Source: SpSt-333 sp964371615 (GTDB taxonomy: Bacteria; Bacteroidota; Ignavibacteria; UBA10030; UBA8401). From it: a stretch of 64,000 nucleotides of DNA. The notes beneath the pieces were generated by a model. The model searched no databases. It saw nothing but the letters and a program-made list of their open reading frames with translations, and had not been told where the DNA came from. The position numbers were made by a program, and so were the translations under genes. How positions within the stretch are numbered: the first letter of the stretch is position 1; each line of letters starts with the position of its first letter. Positions 26,097 through 34,974 of the stretch are shown in pieces. The DNA lies in contig CAYJMS010000001.1 in NCBI GenBank assembly GCA_964371615.1, positions 1,267,318-1,331,317 of the forward strand, in the 5' to 3' direction.

Positions 26097-27446
26097 TCAG
26101 AATTTTGATAGTGATAATTTTTTGATTGCATCGGCGATAAACTGCGGTGTGCGGGATGACGCATTCCTGTTCCGCGCCGCGACTTCGCGTGCAAGATCTT
26201 CTCCGGTAACATAATTGAGTTCGCGTTCCTGCGGAAATATAGTTGAATAGCGATAAGTGAAAGAATATAAAATGACGCCGTAGGCAATGACGAATAAAAA
26301 TGTGGCGACTTCCTCCCAGCTGGGTGTGTAGGAAAGAAAATTATCGAACGGCAATGTCGGCAGTGCAAGTGTTTGTATCGTCATCACGAACCTGTTGAGC
26401 ATTATCCCCGAGCAGACCATCAATCCGGCGCCGAAGAGGAGTTTTCTGTTCTCCCGCAATCGTTTGCTCAGCAGAACGAGAGCAGGCAGGAGGCCGAGCA
26501 CCACAATCTCTGTAAAGAGAATCCACGAACCGAAAGATCGGGTGGCGTAGAATTCAAATGCCGGGAATCCTGTTGACGGCGATGTGCTGTTGATCCAGAT
26601 CAGCGTATCGATCGATTTCAGCATGACATAAACAATGAGCATGGTGCCGGAGACTTTGCCGAGAAATTTGTATACATCGGGCTTTACCAGCCGTTTCTGT
26701 GTCACTTTTTCTACCAGCCACGTCGTCAACATTATAAAGCTCGGTCCCGCAGCAGCCGCGGAGATGACAAAGAGGAAAAACGTCGACGGCCAAATACCAA
26801 GTTCCTCGCGGAATGCGAATGGCCGTCCGCGCAGCACGCCGAACAATCCTCCGAGCGAACCTTGATGGAAGAACGACAGGAATGTTCCGATCCCCGCCAG
26901 CACCGGCATTAATTTATGAAGTTGGAATTCGAACACCAGGAATTTTGGTATCTGCCGCAACTGCCTGTTCTTTAATACGATCGGAACGTATTCGATCAGC
27001 AAGACAATTAAATAGCAGGTGAGACAGAAGGTCACTTCCGTTAACATGGAATGGGTGTTCGGATGCCAGAATGTAAACCATGCCCGCAACGGTTGCCCGA
27101 CATCCACCATCAATACCAACACCGCTCCGCTGTAGCAGATCAGTCCGATTACAACAGCGCTGTTGATCACCGCCTTTAATTCCTTACGGCGTAAAATATA
27201 CAGGAGGAATCCGGTAAAGAATGCACCGGCACCGAGCGCAATAATCGTGAGGTCGAGGTAGATCCACAGACCGAATGCAAACCGGTTGTCCATGTTTGTA
27301 TGGAACAAACCCTCCGCAAGACAAAGATAAATGGCATAGAGTCCAACCGAGAGTAATGCAAACCAGGGGAGAATCCATGCAATGAACTTACCAAATGATG
27401 TTCGTTGAATGCCTCGTGGCTGCAAGATTTTATCGAAGTTATCCAC
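26097..27446 (-). CDS. NrfD/PsrC-type integral membrane subunit (QrcD-like)
   Basis: The 449-residue protein has about ten hydrophobic helices with the NrfD-family feel: an early GLWIYLDLTIIALGAGAFFTG helix, HPNTHSMLTEVTFCLTCYL and FLSFFHQGSLGG loops, and a late WEEVATFLFVIAYGVILY helix. Such subunits bind menaquinone or menaquinol and pass electrons to an FeS partner. The start overlaps the FeS gene end by 8 bases, which points to coupled translation. Its place after molybdopterin-type and FeS genes matches QrcBCD order. Confidence 0.88.
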   Translation of the reverse strand: MDNFDKILQPRGIQRTSFGKFIAWILPWFALLSVGLYAIYLCLAEGLFHTNMDNRFAFGLWIYLDLTIIALGAGAFFTGFLLYILRRKELKAVINSAVVIGLICYSGAVLVLMVDVGQPLRAWFTFWHPNTHSMLTEVTFCLTCYLIVLLIEYVPIVLKNRQLRQIPKFLVFEFQLHKLMPVLAGIGTFLSFFHQGSLGGLFGVLRGRPFAFREELGIWPSTFFLFVISAAAAGPSFIMLTTWLVEKVTQKRLVKPDVYKFLGKVSGTMLIVYVMLKSIDTLIWINSTSPSTGFPAFEFYATRSFGSWILFTEIVVLGLLPALVLLSKRLRENRKLLFGAGLMVCSGIMLNRFVMTIQTLALPTLPFDNFLSYTPSWEEVATFLFVIAYGVILYSFTYRYSTIFPQERELNYVTGEDLAREVAARNRNASSRTPQFIADAIKKLSLSKF

Positions 27447-28212
27447 GGAATTCCTCCTGTTGCGAACGAGTCAATGCCTTTTCCGCCATCGCCTGAACCC
27501 ATTTCTTTTGTGAGTGGTAATATACTTTCGGTTCCGTTCCGAGCCGTGACAGGAATCTGAACGTTCCCTCGGCTTTTGAAAGGATGGCAACACTGCTCGA
27601 TTCATCGTTCAGATCGCCGAACGTGATGGCGCCGTTCGGGCACGATTCGACGCAGGCGGGAACGTAATCTGCCGGATCGATTTCGGTCTTGCCGTTGGAG
27701 GCGGCTTTTTCCTGCGCGGCGTGCAATCTGCCATGGCAGAAATTGCATTTCTCCACAACTCCGCGCATACGGGGAGAAACATCGGGATTGAGTTGCTGTT
27801 TCATGCCGTCGGTCCATTCCGGATCGCGCCAATTAAAATACCGCGCATGATACGGACAGGCGGTCATGCAATACCGGCAACCGAGACACCGTTGAGGAAT
27901 CTGTCCGACAATACCGGTTGTCGGATCGATGTCCACTGCATTTTGCGGACAGACGGTGATGCAGGGTGTTTCATTCTCACATTGTTGGCACATGATGGGA
28001 ATAAAGACCGAATCATTCTTCGGGAATTGAGCGTTGTTCGACACTTCGGTGACGTTCATCCATGTGATGCCGTTTCGCTTTGTCGCAGTGGGGTGAGCGG
28101 GAGGGACATTATTCTCGACCGCACACGCCACTGCGCAGGCGCCGCAGCCGTTGCATTTGTCGAGGTCAATCACCATTCCGAATTTTGATATCTTTTTAGT
28201 TCTGGTTTCCAT
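27439..28212 (-). CDS. Four-cluster ferredoxin-type FeS subunit (QrcC/DmsB-like)
   Basis: The 257-residue protein contains the four cysteine blocks of DmsB/PsrB-type electron-transfer subunits: CNGCGACAVAC near residue 20, CQQCENETPCITVCP near 95, CLGCRYCMTACPYHARYFNW near 135, and CNFCHGR plus CVESCPNGAI near 175-215. These should hold four [4Fe-4S] or mixed clusters and wire the NrfD subunit to the large subunit. No Tat or Sec signal of its own is seen, so it probably travels with the Tat-borne large subunit. It is separated by 3 bases from the gene before it. Confidence 0.92.
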   Translation of the reverse strand: METRTKKISKFGMVIDLDKCNGCGACAVACAVENNVPPAHPTATKRNGITWMNVTEVSNNAQFPKNDSVFIPIMCQQCENETPCITVCPQNAVDIDPTTGIVGQIPQRCLGCRYCMTACPYHARYFNWRDPEWTDGMKQQLNPDVSPRMRGVVEKCNFCHGRLHAAQEKAASNGKTEIDPADYVPACVESCPNGAITFGDLNDESSSVAILSKAEGTFRFLSRLGTEPKVYYHSQKKWVQAMAEKALTRSQQEEFRG

Positions 28213-28215
28213 CGT

Positions 28216-30342
28216 TTATGCTTTCAGAAATTGTGCCGGGGTGGTTCTCCATGTTCCGTCGTTGTGTAATACACACAGGTTCATTATCGTTTCGACGGAA
28301 GGATGTTGGGAAGTTTGTATTCCATTGCGCATCGGTCCCACAACCGCTTCGATGACACCGGGACGGACTGAGGTGGCAATTTTCACCATGACTGTCATCG
28401 AGCCGGCGGGAGTCGTGAGTGTGACCGGAATTTCCGGCGAAAGACCGTTTTCCTTTGCCGTAACCGGATTAATGAGAATCGTTCCGTGATCGGCGCGCAA
28501 TTCCGTTTCCTGAAAAATCTTACTCAGTATCGGAGAAATCTGCGATGCGGAAGTTGCACCACGCCAACCGAACGGAACAAGTTGAAGTCCATCAATCGGT
28601 TGAGTCGTTGTTTGAGCGGATCGGAGTCCGACCGTGAACGATTTCGGTCCGGATACATTTTTCGGATCACCGTACCATACTGCACCCTCCTTTAAAGCCA
28701 TCCAGAAACTTTCTTCATCGGAGATGTCGGAAATCGATTTATGGCTGCGATCAGCATACGTCAACACATTTCCTTTACGATGACGGAATATTGCCGCAGC
28801 TTTTGCCTTAACAAGATCGTCCGTTGTCGGCACATTCATGGCAACACCCATGTGCTGTGCTAACCGGCGAACGACGTCAATCGGTTCGATTGTACCTTCC
28901 GGCTGTGACAATAACGGTGTTGAGAGTGCGAATGTCGGGAAAACACTGCCGGAAGCCGTGGGGATATCGGACAGTGATTCAAAGCATGTCGGTCCGGGAA
29001 TAAGATAATCTGCATGGGCGGCGATGTCGTTCAGCATTGGGGAGAGCGACACGACCATACTCTTTTCCGGATGAAGTTTTTTTGCGATAATGTGCCACGG
29101 AACAGCGTATCCTGATTCAGCTCCGTCAACGATCAATACTTCGACCGATCCGTCGGGAATCTCATTCCAACGGGTGTCGGAAATCTGCGATGCATCATAA
29201 CCGGGCGTATCGATCCGTTCGATGATGCCACCCTGAATGCCGATGCTGCCAACCAGCAGATTCAATGAAGCGATAATCTTTTCCGCTTCTGCATCGAGTG
29301 GTCCGCCACCCGGATCGGAGCCGCTGAATACGATCGTTGATCGTGATCGCAACATTTGACTTGCCAAGTTCCGCACAGTGGCGGCATCGATTCCTGTTTG
29401 TGCAGCGGTCGATTCCGGCGTATATCCTCTGACGGAATTTTTGTATGCAGCAAAATCGGTGATCGTACTTTTCGCACGGCCGATGTTCGGATGTTTTTCA
29501 AGAAGTACCCCGGCAAGAGTAAGCGCCAATGTTTTTTCCGTACCGGGATTAACAGCGATCCATTGATCAGCCTGCATGGCGGTGCGGGAATACCGTTGTT
29601 CTATCTGAACGATATGCAAACCGGAATGCTTTCGCATTTCGGAAATGGATGCCATTCGTCCGGGTATACCCCAGTTGTCGAGCATCGGTGTGCCAAAACT
29701 TACGATGAGTTGTGCATGTTCAAAATCGTACCCCAATGGAACCTGATGGCCGTTCATCATTGCATGAAGAGCGGGAATGGTGCTGTCGGCAACGGCAGGA
29801 GACGTAACATAGAGGCCATTGCGAACGAGTCCGGCAAATTGTTGGTAGACTTCAGAAATCGCTCTTCCCGGTTGACGATCGAGTATGGCTATTGTCCCTT
29901 CGGCGTTCGAGCACCGATCGGTGATTTCCGCCATTGCATCGGGCAGCGAAACAGCAGTGATGACACTTGTTTCGGATTTTCCTGAATATCGGCATGGATG
30001 ATCAATTCGTAACGGATGATTGGCCATGTGGTGGGCGGCGATACCCAGCGGACACAGGACGTTGTTCTTGACAGGGAGGTTTTCAGTACTTCCGGTACCG
30101 CTAAGGTAATACGGAATCCCTGATACACAATGTGCCTTTACCGCGCACCCAGCGCTGCAAAGAGTACAGTGGGAATAAAGAGTGGTGATTGGACCTCGCG
30201 GAAGCGGCGGGGTCAGCGACCAATTTTGAGTCCATATTGCGGAGTCATCCAGGAGTTTCCATGGCAGTGGCGATAAAAACACTCCTAGGACTCCACCGCC
30301 GGCAAATTTCAGTATATCTCTACGGGTAATTGATTTTGACAT
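28216..30342 (-). CDS. Molybdopterin-oxidoreductase-type large subunit with Tat signal (QrcB-like)
   Basis: The 708-residue product has a twin-arginine signal (SITRRDILKFAGGG). An N-terminal FeS motif is complete: C59, C62, C66 and C97 (SHCTLCSAGC ... LCPLG). The body follows the DMSO-reductase family, ending in a domain-IV barrel (HGTILINPVTAKENGL, PVTLTTPAG). I cannot identify a clear Cys, Ser or Asp metal ligand. QrcB relatives lack molybdenum altogether, and together with the partner genes this favours an electron-relay role over a catalytic one; that is inference. The cytochrome gene lies 93 bases upstream. Confidence 0.85.
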   Translation of the reverse strand: MSKSITRRDILKFAGGGVLGVFLSPLPWKLLDDSAIWTQNWSLTPPLPRGPITTLYSHCTLCSAGCAVKAHCVSGIPYYLSGTGSTENLPVKNNVLCPLGIAAHHMANHPLRIDHPCRYSGKSETSVITAVSLPDAMAEITDRCSNAEGTIAILDRQPGRAISEVYQQFAGLVRNGLYVTSPAVADSTIPALHAMMNGHQVPLGYDFEHAQLIVSFGTPMLDNWGIPGRMASISEMRKHSGLHIVQIEQRYSRTAMQADQWIAVNPGTEKTLALTLAGVLLEKHPNIGRAKSTITDFAAYKNSVRGYTPESTAAQTGIDAATVRNLASQMLRSRSTIVFSGSDPGGGPLDAEAEKIIASLNLLVGSIGIQGGIIERIDTPGYDASQISDTRWNEIPDGSVEVLIVDGAESGYAVPWHIIAKKLHPEKSMVVSLSPMLNDIAAHADYLIPGPTCFESLSDIPTASGSVFPTFALSTPLLSQPEGTIEPIDVVRRLAQHMGVAMNVPTTDDLVKAKAAAIFRHRKGNVLTYADRSHKSISDISDEESFWMALKEGAVWYGDPKNVSGPKSFTVGLRSAQTTTQPIDGLQLVPFGWRGATSASQISPILSKIFQETELRADHGTILINPVTAKENGLSPEIPVTLTTPAGSMTVMVKIATSVRPGVIEAVVGPMRNGIQTSQHPSVETIMNLCVLHNDGTWRTTPAQFLKA

Positions 30343-30435
30343 GACTGTTATTGGATTAGAATATCGATGGTGATTTGTATCTGTCGTTAAGAAATGGATA
30401 ACCGGAAGCGTACCGGACTGTTGTGTGCCGCACTG

Positions 30436-31017
30436 CTATTTGTGACATGTGATGCAACCGTCACGCCGTCCATTGTCTCCATGACACCGGACGCATTTGT
30501 CCATCTTCATTCCGACCCACGATTCGGTCGAAATGCCGGAGATGTTTGCTCCCCAGACATCTCTGCTGTATCCGGAAATTCGGTTCGCGTAATGAGGACG
30601 TAACACATCGGATGACCCGTGTGGACCGTGGCACGATTCACAGGTTATCTTACCCAAAACAACATGCGGCGCATGGGAGAAATAGGCGTTGTCCGGCTGC
30701 CGTGCATACACACGCCAGGGAATTTCCTTTTTTACAGAAATATATTCATCAACCAACTTTTTTTCGCTCTCCGTTTCGCCTAACGGTGCTTCATGACATT
30801 CCGCGCATTTTGCAACGGCGGGGATTCCCTGAAATCTGCCGCTCTCTAGAGTGGAATGACAATCCTCGCACGCCATTCCGGCTTTTTCGCCGGTGTGCGT
30901 CAAATGACTGAAGTGCAACGGTTGTTCATCGGCGGAGTACAATGCAATAGGAAAGGCATACCATCCCAGAAATAATCCGAATGCTATGCCTGCAATAAAA
31001 AGGATTTTCGATTTCAT
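30436..31017 (-). CDS. Pentahaem c-type cytochrome (QrcA/ActA-like)
   Basis: The 193-residue protein has an uncleaved or cleavable N-terminal helix (ILFIAGIAFGLFLGWYAF) and five CxxCH haem sites, at residues 50 (CEDCH), 71 (CAECH), 126 (CESCH), 175 (CVRCH) and 188 (CITCH). Spare His residues in HFSHLTH and YFSHAPH are good distal ligands, as in cytochrome c7/c3 folds. QrcA of sulphate reducers has six haems and ActA of alternative complex III has five, so the count alone does not decide between them; absence of a second NrfD gene favours Qrc-like. The ATG overlaps the stop of the preceding gene (ATGA). Confidence 0.9.
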   Translation of the reverse strand: MKSKILFIAGIAFGLFLGWYAFPIALYSADEQPLHFSHLTHTGEKAGMACEDCHSTLESGRFQGIPAVAKCAECHEAPLGETESEKKLVDEYISVKKEIPWRVYARQPDNAYFSHAPHVVLGKITCESCHGPHGSSDVLRPHYANRISGYSRDVWGANISGISTESWVGMKMDKCVRCHGDNGRRDGCITCHK

Positions 31018-31970
31018 GTGTGTACAGTCCAGACTGCTAAAGGTGAAAAGAATTCATTGAAGAGCCGCAACAGTTCCTCTTTCATCAATTGCTGTGCGAT
31101 TCCGGTCTGAAAATGCCCTCCGTCTGCCATCAAAACTGCTCCCCGCATATCGGGTTGTGCGGAAAGGTTGTGTGCCAGCGTGGTCATCCGATCCAATTCG
31201 CCCTTCATCCACACTGCCGCATCGGCGCCGGAGAGCATCCCGTTTCGGCCGGCCACGCTATTTTTCGTCTTATCGTCCGTTGCTTCAAAGAGCCAGCCGA
31301 CAGTATACGGGTCTGAAAAAAGCTTTCCCGGATTGGTGCGTAAATAGGTATTTGCCTTGGTGATGTTGACATGGAACGGAAATACAAATTGCAGATCGGC
31401 GCCCCGTACTGAGAATGAGACGGTGGGCCGTTGATATCCCTTTGTTGTTACAAATGTGATGTTATCGACCGAGCCGAGCACTTTCGCAAGAAATGCATCA
31501 ACACCGATATGCAGAACACCGTCGTCTCCCACATCCATCCACATGTGATTCGGTGTGTAGAAAAGTTTCGACGGTACCGGAATATCCTCAACCATTTGTG
31601 CGTGAACGGCGCTGGAGGAGCCGTTCGTGACTGTCATATCGGAATGTTCCTGTGGTTGTGCGAGTGCAAGATACAAATCACAATATTTGTGATTGTCGGT
31701 TCCGCAGCGGGAAAGGATCGATTCACTGTACGGAATATACTTTGTCACAGCGGCTGCAGTGCAATATTGAACGAGTGATTCATGAAGAAAAGGACAATGA
31801 TCGATACTCGGATGATCTTCCGTATGCTGTTTTGCCATCGGACAATGGATGTATTCCGGTGATGAGCATCGTTCATTCTCAGGCTGCTCGGCGAGCCGGA
31901 CGATCATTTTTCTGTACGCCGAAGCGCGACAGAATTTGACCTGAGCCTCTCGTAAAAACGGACATCGCAT
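31014..31970 (-). CDS. GcvH-fold protein with two tandem four-cysteine modules
   Basis: The 318-residue cytoplasmic-looking product begins with two repeated modules: C3, C14, C35, C43 and C59, C70, C89, C97. Both follow C-x10-C-x18/20-C-x7-C and share the sequence CPFLxExxVx(F/Y)C, so one arose by duplication and each may hold a metal or FeS cluster. A GcvH-like domain follows at about 136-240 (NHMWMDVGDDGVLHIGVDAF). The usual lipoyl-Lys motif is not evident. Near the end, VLMADGGHF (279-287) is a motif shared with two other operon products. No function is known. Confidence 0.75.
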   Translation of the reverse strand: MRCPFLREAQVKFCRASAYRKMIVRLAEQPENERCSSPEYIHCPMAKQHTEDHPSIDHCPFLHESLVQYCTAAAVTKYIPYSESILSRCGTDNHKYCDLYLALAQPQEHSDMTVTNGSSSAVHAQMVEDIPVPSKLFYTPNHMWMDVGDDGVLHIGVDAFLAKVLGSVDNITFVTTKGYQRPTVSFSVRGADLQFVFPFHVNITKANTYLRTNPGKLFSDPYTVGWLFEATDDKTKNSVAGRNGMLSGADAAVWMKGELDRMTTLAHNLSAQPDMRGAVLMADGGHFQTGIAQQLMKEELLRLFNEFFSPLAVWTVHT

Positions 31971-32000
31971 GGCAATCCTCTCTCTCTTCTTTGAAGAATG

Positions 32001-32285
32001 TTAATTCTCAGAACGTTGAATATTCTTTTCGTCGTCTTGCGACCGTTGAATAATCTCATGTTCATCGATGCGTTTTCCACCGTCTGCCATCGTGATGCCA
32101 AGATCTGCGAGCATAAAGGAATGATCGTCCTGCAAGTGCGGTACTTTTACGGTGCTGCGGGCTTCTGAAAACACCTCTTTAATGATTACCATGCCGACTG
32201 CAGCAATGCATATTACAGTGACAACGCCCAGACCAATGTTGGTGATGGTCAGGAACAAAGTTTCGGAATCCATTGATTCAAACAT
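32001..32285 (-). CDS. Small single-helix membrane protein, first gene of the Qrc-like operon
   Basis: The 94-residue product has one hydrophobic helix (about 12-36, TITNIGLGVVTVICIAAVGMVII), then a polar tail with MLADLGITMADGGKRID. The ADGG block (67-70) also occurs near the ends of both GcvH-fold proteins of the operon. AAAGGAGAAA lies just upstream of the first ATG; a second Met (residue 5) is a weaker start. It lies 30 bases before the next gene and is the first gene after the minus-strand sigma54 promoter. The role could be assembly or anchoring of the complex. Confidence 0.7.
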   Translation of the reverse strand: MFESMDSETLFLTITNIGLGVVTVICIAAVGMVIIKEVFSEARSTVKVPHLQDDHSFMLADLGITMADGGKRIDEHEIIQRSQDDEKNIQRSEN

Positions 32286-32347
32286 GATGTTTCTCCTTTG
32301 TATTGTGTGTTGTAATCTTTTGTAAACGTTGGTGTATCATCACGAAT

Positions 32348-32363
32348 TGCAATTTGCATGCCT
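32348..32363 (-). promoter_or_regulatory. Sigma54 promoter for the Qrc-like operon
   Basis: Read on the minus strand, AGGCATGCAAATTGCA fits TGGCAC-N5-TTGCA, with the invariant GG and GC ten bases apart. Transcription would start near 32336, about 50 bases before the first gene. A sigma54 activator is encoded by the facing operon. Confidence 0.75.
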
Positions 32364-32700
32364 CGATTTTTTTTAACAGGATAACTCATTGAAAACAAAC
32401 ACGATACGGTCAAATTATTACAATATTCGGACTCGATTATCCTATTCTCATGTGTAGGAATTCCCTCCACGAAAAGTAGGGAAATTCAACACAAAGGATT
32501 TTTAGGATATATCTCAATTGATACCGTTTCCATTGAAGATTCGTTGTCTGCTCCGACAATTGTTTTTATGAAGATTTTTTACCGTTGAATTATTCACCAT
32601 CCGAAATGAACCGAATGGGGAAATGCGGATTTTCATGATTTGAATTCACTTGATTTGAACAGAAAAGAGCAAATCCGGAAAGGGCATCCCCGATTTTTTG

Positions 32701-32716
32701 TGGCACGAATGATGCA
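32701..32716 (+). promoter_or_regulatory. Sigma54 promoter for the sensor kinase operon
   Basis: TGGCACGAATGATGCA has a perfect -24 box (TGGCAC) and a -12 box with GC ten bases after GG. Transcription would start near 32727, some 20 bases before the kinase ATG. The regulator gene is in the same operon, which predicts autoregulation. Confidence 0.8.
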
Positions 32717-32746
32717 TTATTCAACAACAGAAAATATCGGGGTCCA

Positions 32747-34408
32747 ATGAAAATCAAACAAATGATTTTAAACTTACCGCCGAAGAAACTATCACAAAAA
32801 TTGATTCTTTCTTTCACGGTGATAATGACAGTTGTTGGCATCGTTTCTTCCTACATGCATGTGAAGATTCAAGAGCAACAATTACTGGATTCGATGATGC
32901 TCGGTGCCGACCAGCTGTCCGGCAGCATTTCGAGTGCAACGTGGCATGCTATGCTGCTCGATCAACGTGAAAGTGCGTATGAAACGATGGAAACAATTGC
33001 ACAAAAGCAAGGGATACGCAGGATTCGTATTTTCAATAAAGAGGGGCGGATCATGTTTTCCACCGTTGACGCAGATACCGGAATTGTTGACAAAGATGCG
33101 GAAGCCTGTTTCATGTGCCACTCGGCACAACAGCCCCTTGTAAAAGTCGACGTCCCGACACGTGCGCGGGTGTACCGAACGGCCGACCAACTGCGAACCC
33201 TTTCTATGATCACGCCCATCTATAACGAACCATCCTGTACCGATGCATCGTGTCATGCCCATCCGACATCGCAAAGCGTATTAGGCGTATTGGATGTTTC
33301 CATGTCGCTCGATACCGTTGACAACGAAATGGCACAATTGCAGATTCGGGTGGTGGCAATATCGTTCTCCATTGTAATCATCATGAGTTTGTTTATCATG
33401 TATTTCACGAAGCATTTCATCGACAAACCGATCCAGCAGCTCATCGTCGGCACGCATGCGGTGAGCGAGATGCAACTCGACAAGTCGATCGTCATCGAAT
33501 CAAGCGAAGAACTCGGCGAACTTGCACAGTCGTTCGATCAGATGCGTATCCGTCTCCGACAGGCACTCGAGGAAATCAACCAATTCACCGAAAGCCTTGA
33601 AATGAAGATCCGCGAACGGACCGATCAACTGAAGGTCGCACATCAAAAACTGTTGCATAGCGACCGTCTCTCCTCGTTAGGACAACTGTCGGCAAGCGTG
33701 GCGCATGAGATCAATAATCCTCTGTCCGGTGTGCTAAATCTTACCATGCTGATGCAGCGAATTATGAAGGAAGGGGGAGTACCGAAAGAGCGGGTGGAAG
33801 AATTCAGGAAATATCTTGCCCAGGTCGTTCACGAAACCGCACGGGTCGGCCGCATTGTTCAAGATTTGCTCGCTTTCTCCCGCCGATCGAAACCACTTCG
33901 TTCCAAGGTGGATATCAATGCCATCGTCCGTTCCACGGTGAACCTCTTGGACCATAAATTGAAACTTCTTGGTGTTCAAATCGATCTGCAACTTCAGGCG
34001 GATCTTCCGACCGTTCATTCGGACAGTTCGCAAATGCAGCAGGTGGTGGTAAATCTGATTATGAATGCCGCTGAAGCAGCACAAAATAAACCGGACGGGA
34101 AAGTGACGGTAACAACATCTATCGATGAAACGAACCACCAAATGAAGTTTCAGGTGATCGATAACGGCGAAGGGATCAGCGATGAGAACCTTTCCAAAAT
34201 TTTCAGTCCCTTTTTTACTACCAAGGGAGAAGGAAAGGGAGTGGGTCTCGGTCTGGCGGTTGTCTTCGGTATCATCGAAGCACACAAGGGAGATATCGAC
34301 GTACAAAGCACGATGCATGTCGGAACGACCTTCACCGTAAAACTGCCGTTTGAAGATACCAGTGACAAAGATCGAAAGCCTGAGGACCAAAAGGGAATAA
34401 TTGCGTGA
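32747..34408 (+). CDS. Membrane sensor histidine kinase with haem c-type motifs in its periplasmic domain
   Basis: The 553-residue protein has a first membrane helix at about 19-37 and a second at about 201-220, enclosing a periplasmic domain. That domain contains CFMCH (121-125), a canonical CxxCH haem c site, and CTDASCH (164-170), a Cx4CH variant. A HAMP linker (about 222-275), coiled coil, H-box LSASVAHEINNPLSG with H320, and an ATPase domain (NLIMNAAEAAQ, DNGEGIS, PFFTTKGEGKGVGLGLAV) follow. It probably senses redox state through haem and phosphorylates the NtrC-type regulator two genes downstream. The stop overlaps the next start (GTGA). Confidence 0.92.
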   Translation: MKIKQMILNLPPKKLSQKLILSFTVIMTVVGIVSSYMHVKIQEQQLLDSMMLGADQLSGSISSATWHAMLLDQRESAYETMETIAQKQGIRRIRIFNKEGRIMFSTVDADTGIVDKDAEACFMCHSAQQPLVKVDVPTRARVYRTADQLRTLSMITPIYNEPSCTDASCHAHPTSQSVLGVLDVSMSLDTVDNEMAQLQIRVVAISFSIVIIMSLFIMYFTKHFIDKPIQQLIVGTHAVSEMQLDKSIVIESSEELGELAQSFDQMRIRLRQALEEINQFTESLEMKIRERTDQLKVAHQKLLHSDRLSSLGQLSASVAHEINNPLSGVLNLTMLMQRIMKEGGVPKERVEEFRKYLAQVVHETARVGRIVQDLLAFSRRSKPLRSKVDINAIVRSTVNLLDHKLKLLGVQIDLQLQADLPTVHSDSSQMQQVVVNLIMNAAEAAQNKPDGKVTVTTSIDETNHQMKFQVIDNGEGISDENLSKIFSPFFTTKGEGKGVGLGLAVVFGIIEAHKGDIDVQSTMHVGTTFTVKLPFEDTSDKDRKPEDQKGIIA

Positions 34409-34974
34409 AGGCGATCTATCTTGCTCCACTGGGTACGATTGAAGATATCGTTCTCGAGACATTGGAAGTGTGTCTCTGGCAGGTCTTTGGATTTGAAATA
34501 CGCCGAATGAATCCGCTTCCTGACCCGCAGTATGCTTTTGACGGTACTGTTCAGCAATATAGTTCGACGCTCATTTTGAAATCGATGCTTCGATCCGTTC
34601 CAAAGGATTCTATACGCATGCTCGGCATTACTCAACACGATCTCTTTATTCCCATGCTTAGTTTTGTCTTCGGGCATGCCCAGGTGAACGGATCAGCGGC
34701 CGTTATTTCGCTGGAACGGCTGCGGCAGGAATTTTATCACTTGCCAAAAAACGATACCGTTTTTCTTCACCGCGTCATGAAAGAGGCGGTTCACGAAATC
34801 GGACATACGTTCGGACTTATACATTGCCCGGACACACGGTGTGCAATGTCTCTGTCGAATGCGATTCAACACGTAGACAAAAAAAGCGAAGAGTTATGCA
34901 TTAATTGCTCGATACTTTTTAATGATATCACACAACATATACGCCGTGACAACGGCATGGAGATACGACGATGA
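34405..34974 (+). CDS. Archaemetzincin family metallopeptidase
   Basis: The 189-residue protein has the archaemetzincin signature complete: HEIGHTFGLIH (H130, E131, H134, H140), then C141 and C146 with Met-turn M148, and C165/C168 (LCINC) for the second zinc. Such enzymes occur in archaea, some bacteria and animals (AMZ); bacterial roles are unknown. A GTG start overlaps the kinase stop, and its own stop overlaps the regulator start (ATGA at 34971), so the three genes are translationally coupled. No signal peptide is seen. A part in signalling, such as cutting the regulator or a partner, is only inference. Confidence 0.9.
   Translation: MKAIYLAPLGTIEDIVLETLEVCLWQVFGFEIRRMNPLPDPQYAFDGTVQQYSSTLILKSMLRSVPKDSIRMLGITQHDLFIPMLSFVFGHAQVNGSAAVISLERLRQEFYHLPKNDTVFLHRVMKEAVHEIGHTFGLIHCPDTRCAMSLSNAIQHVDKKSEELCINCSILFNDITQHIRRDNGMEIRR

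Noticed and set aside
28216..30342. Large subunit assigned as arsenate, thiosulphate or polysulphide reductase
   Set aside because: No specific substrate motif could be read, and the gene set fits a Qrc-like electron relay at least as well.
33734..34462. Minus-strand 242-codon frame inside the sensor kinase gene
   Set aside because: Antisense of conserved kinase boxes; the plus frame has a full set of motifs.
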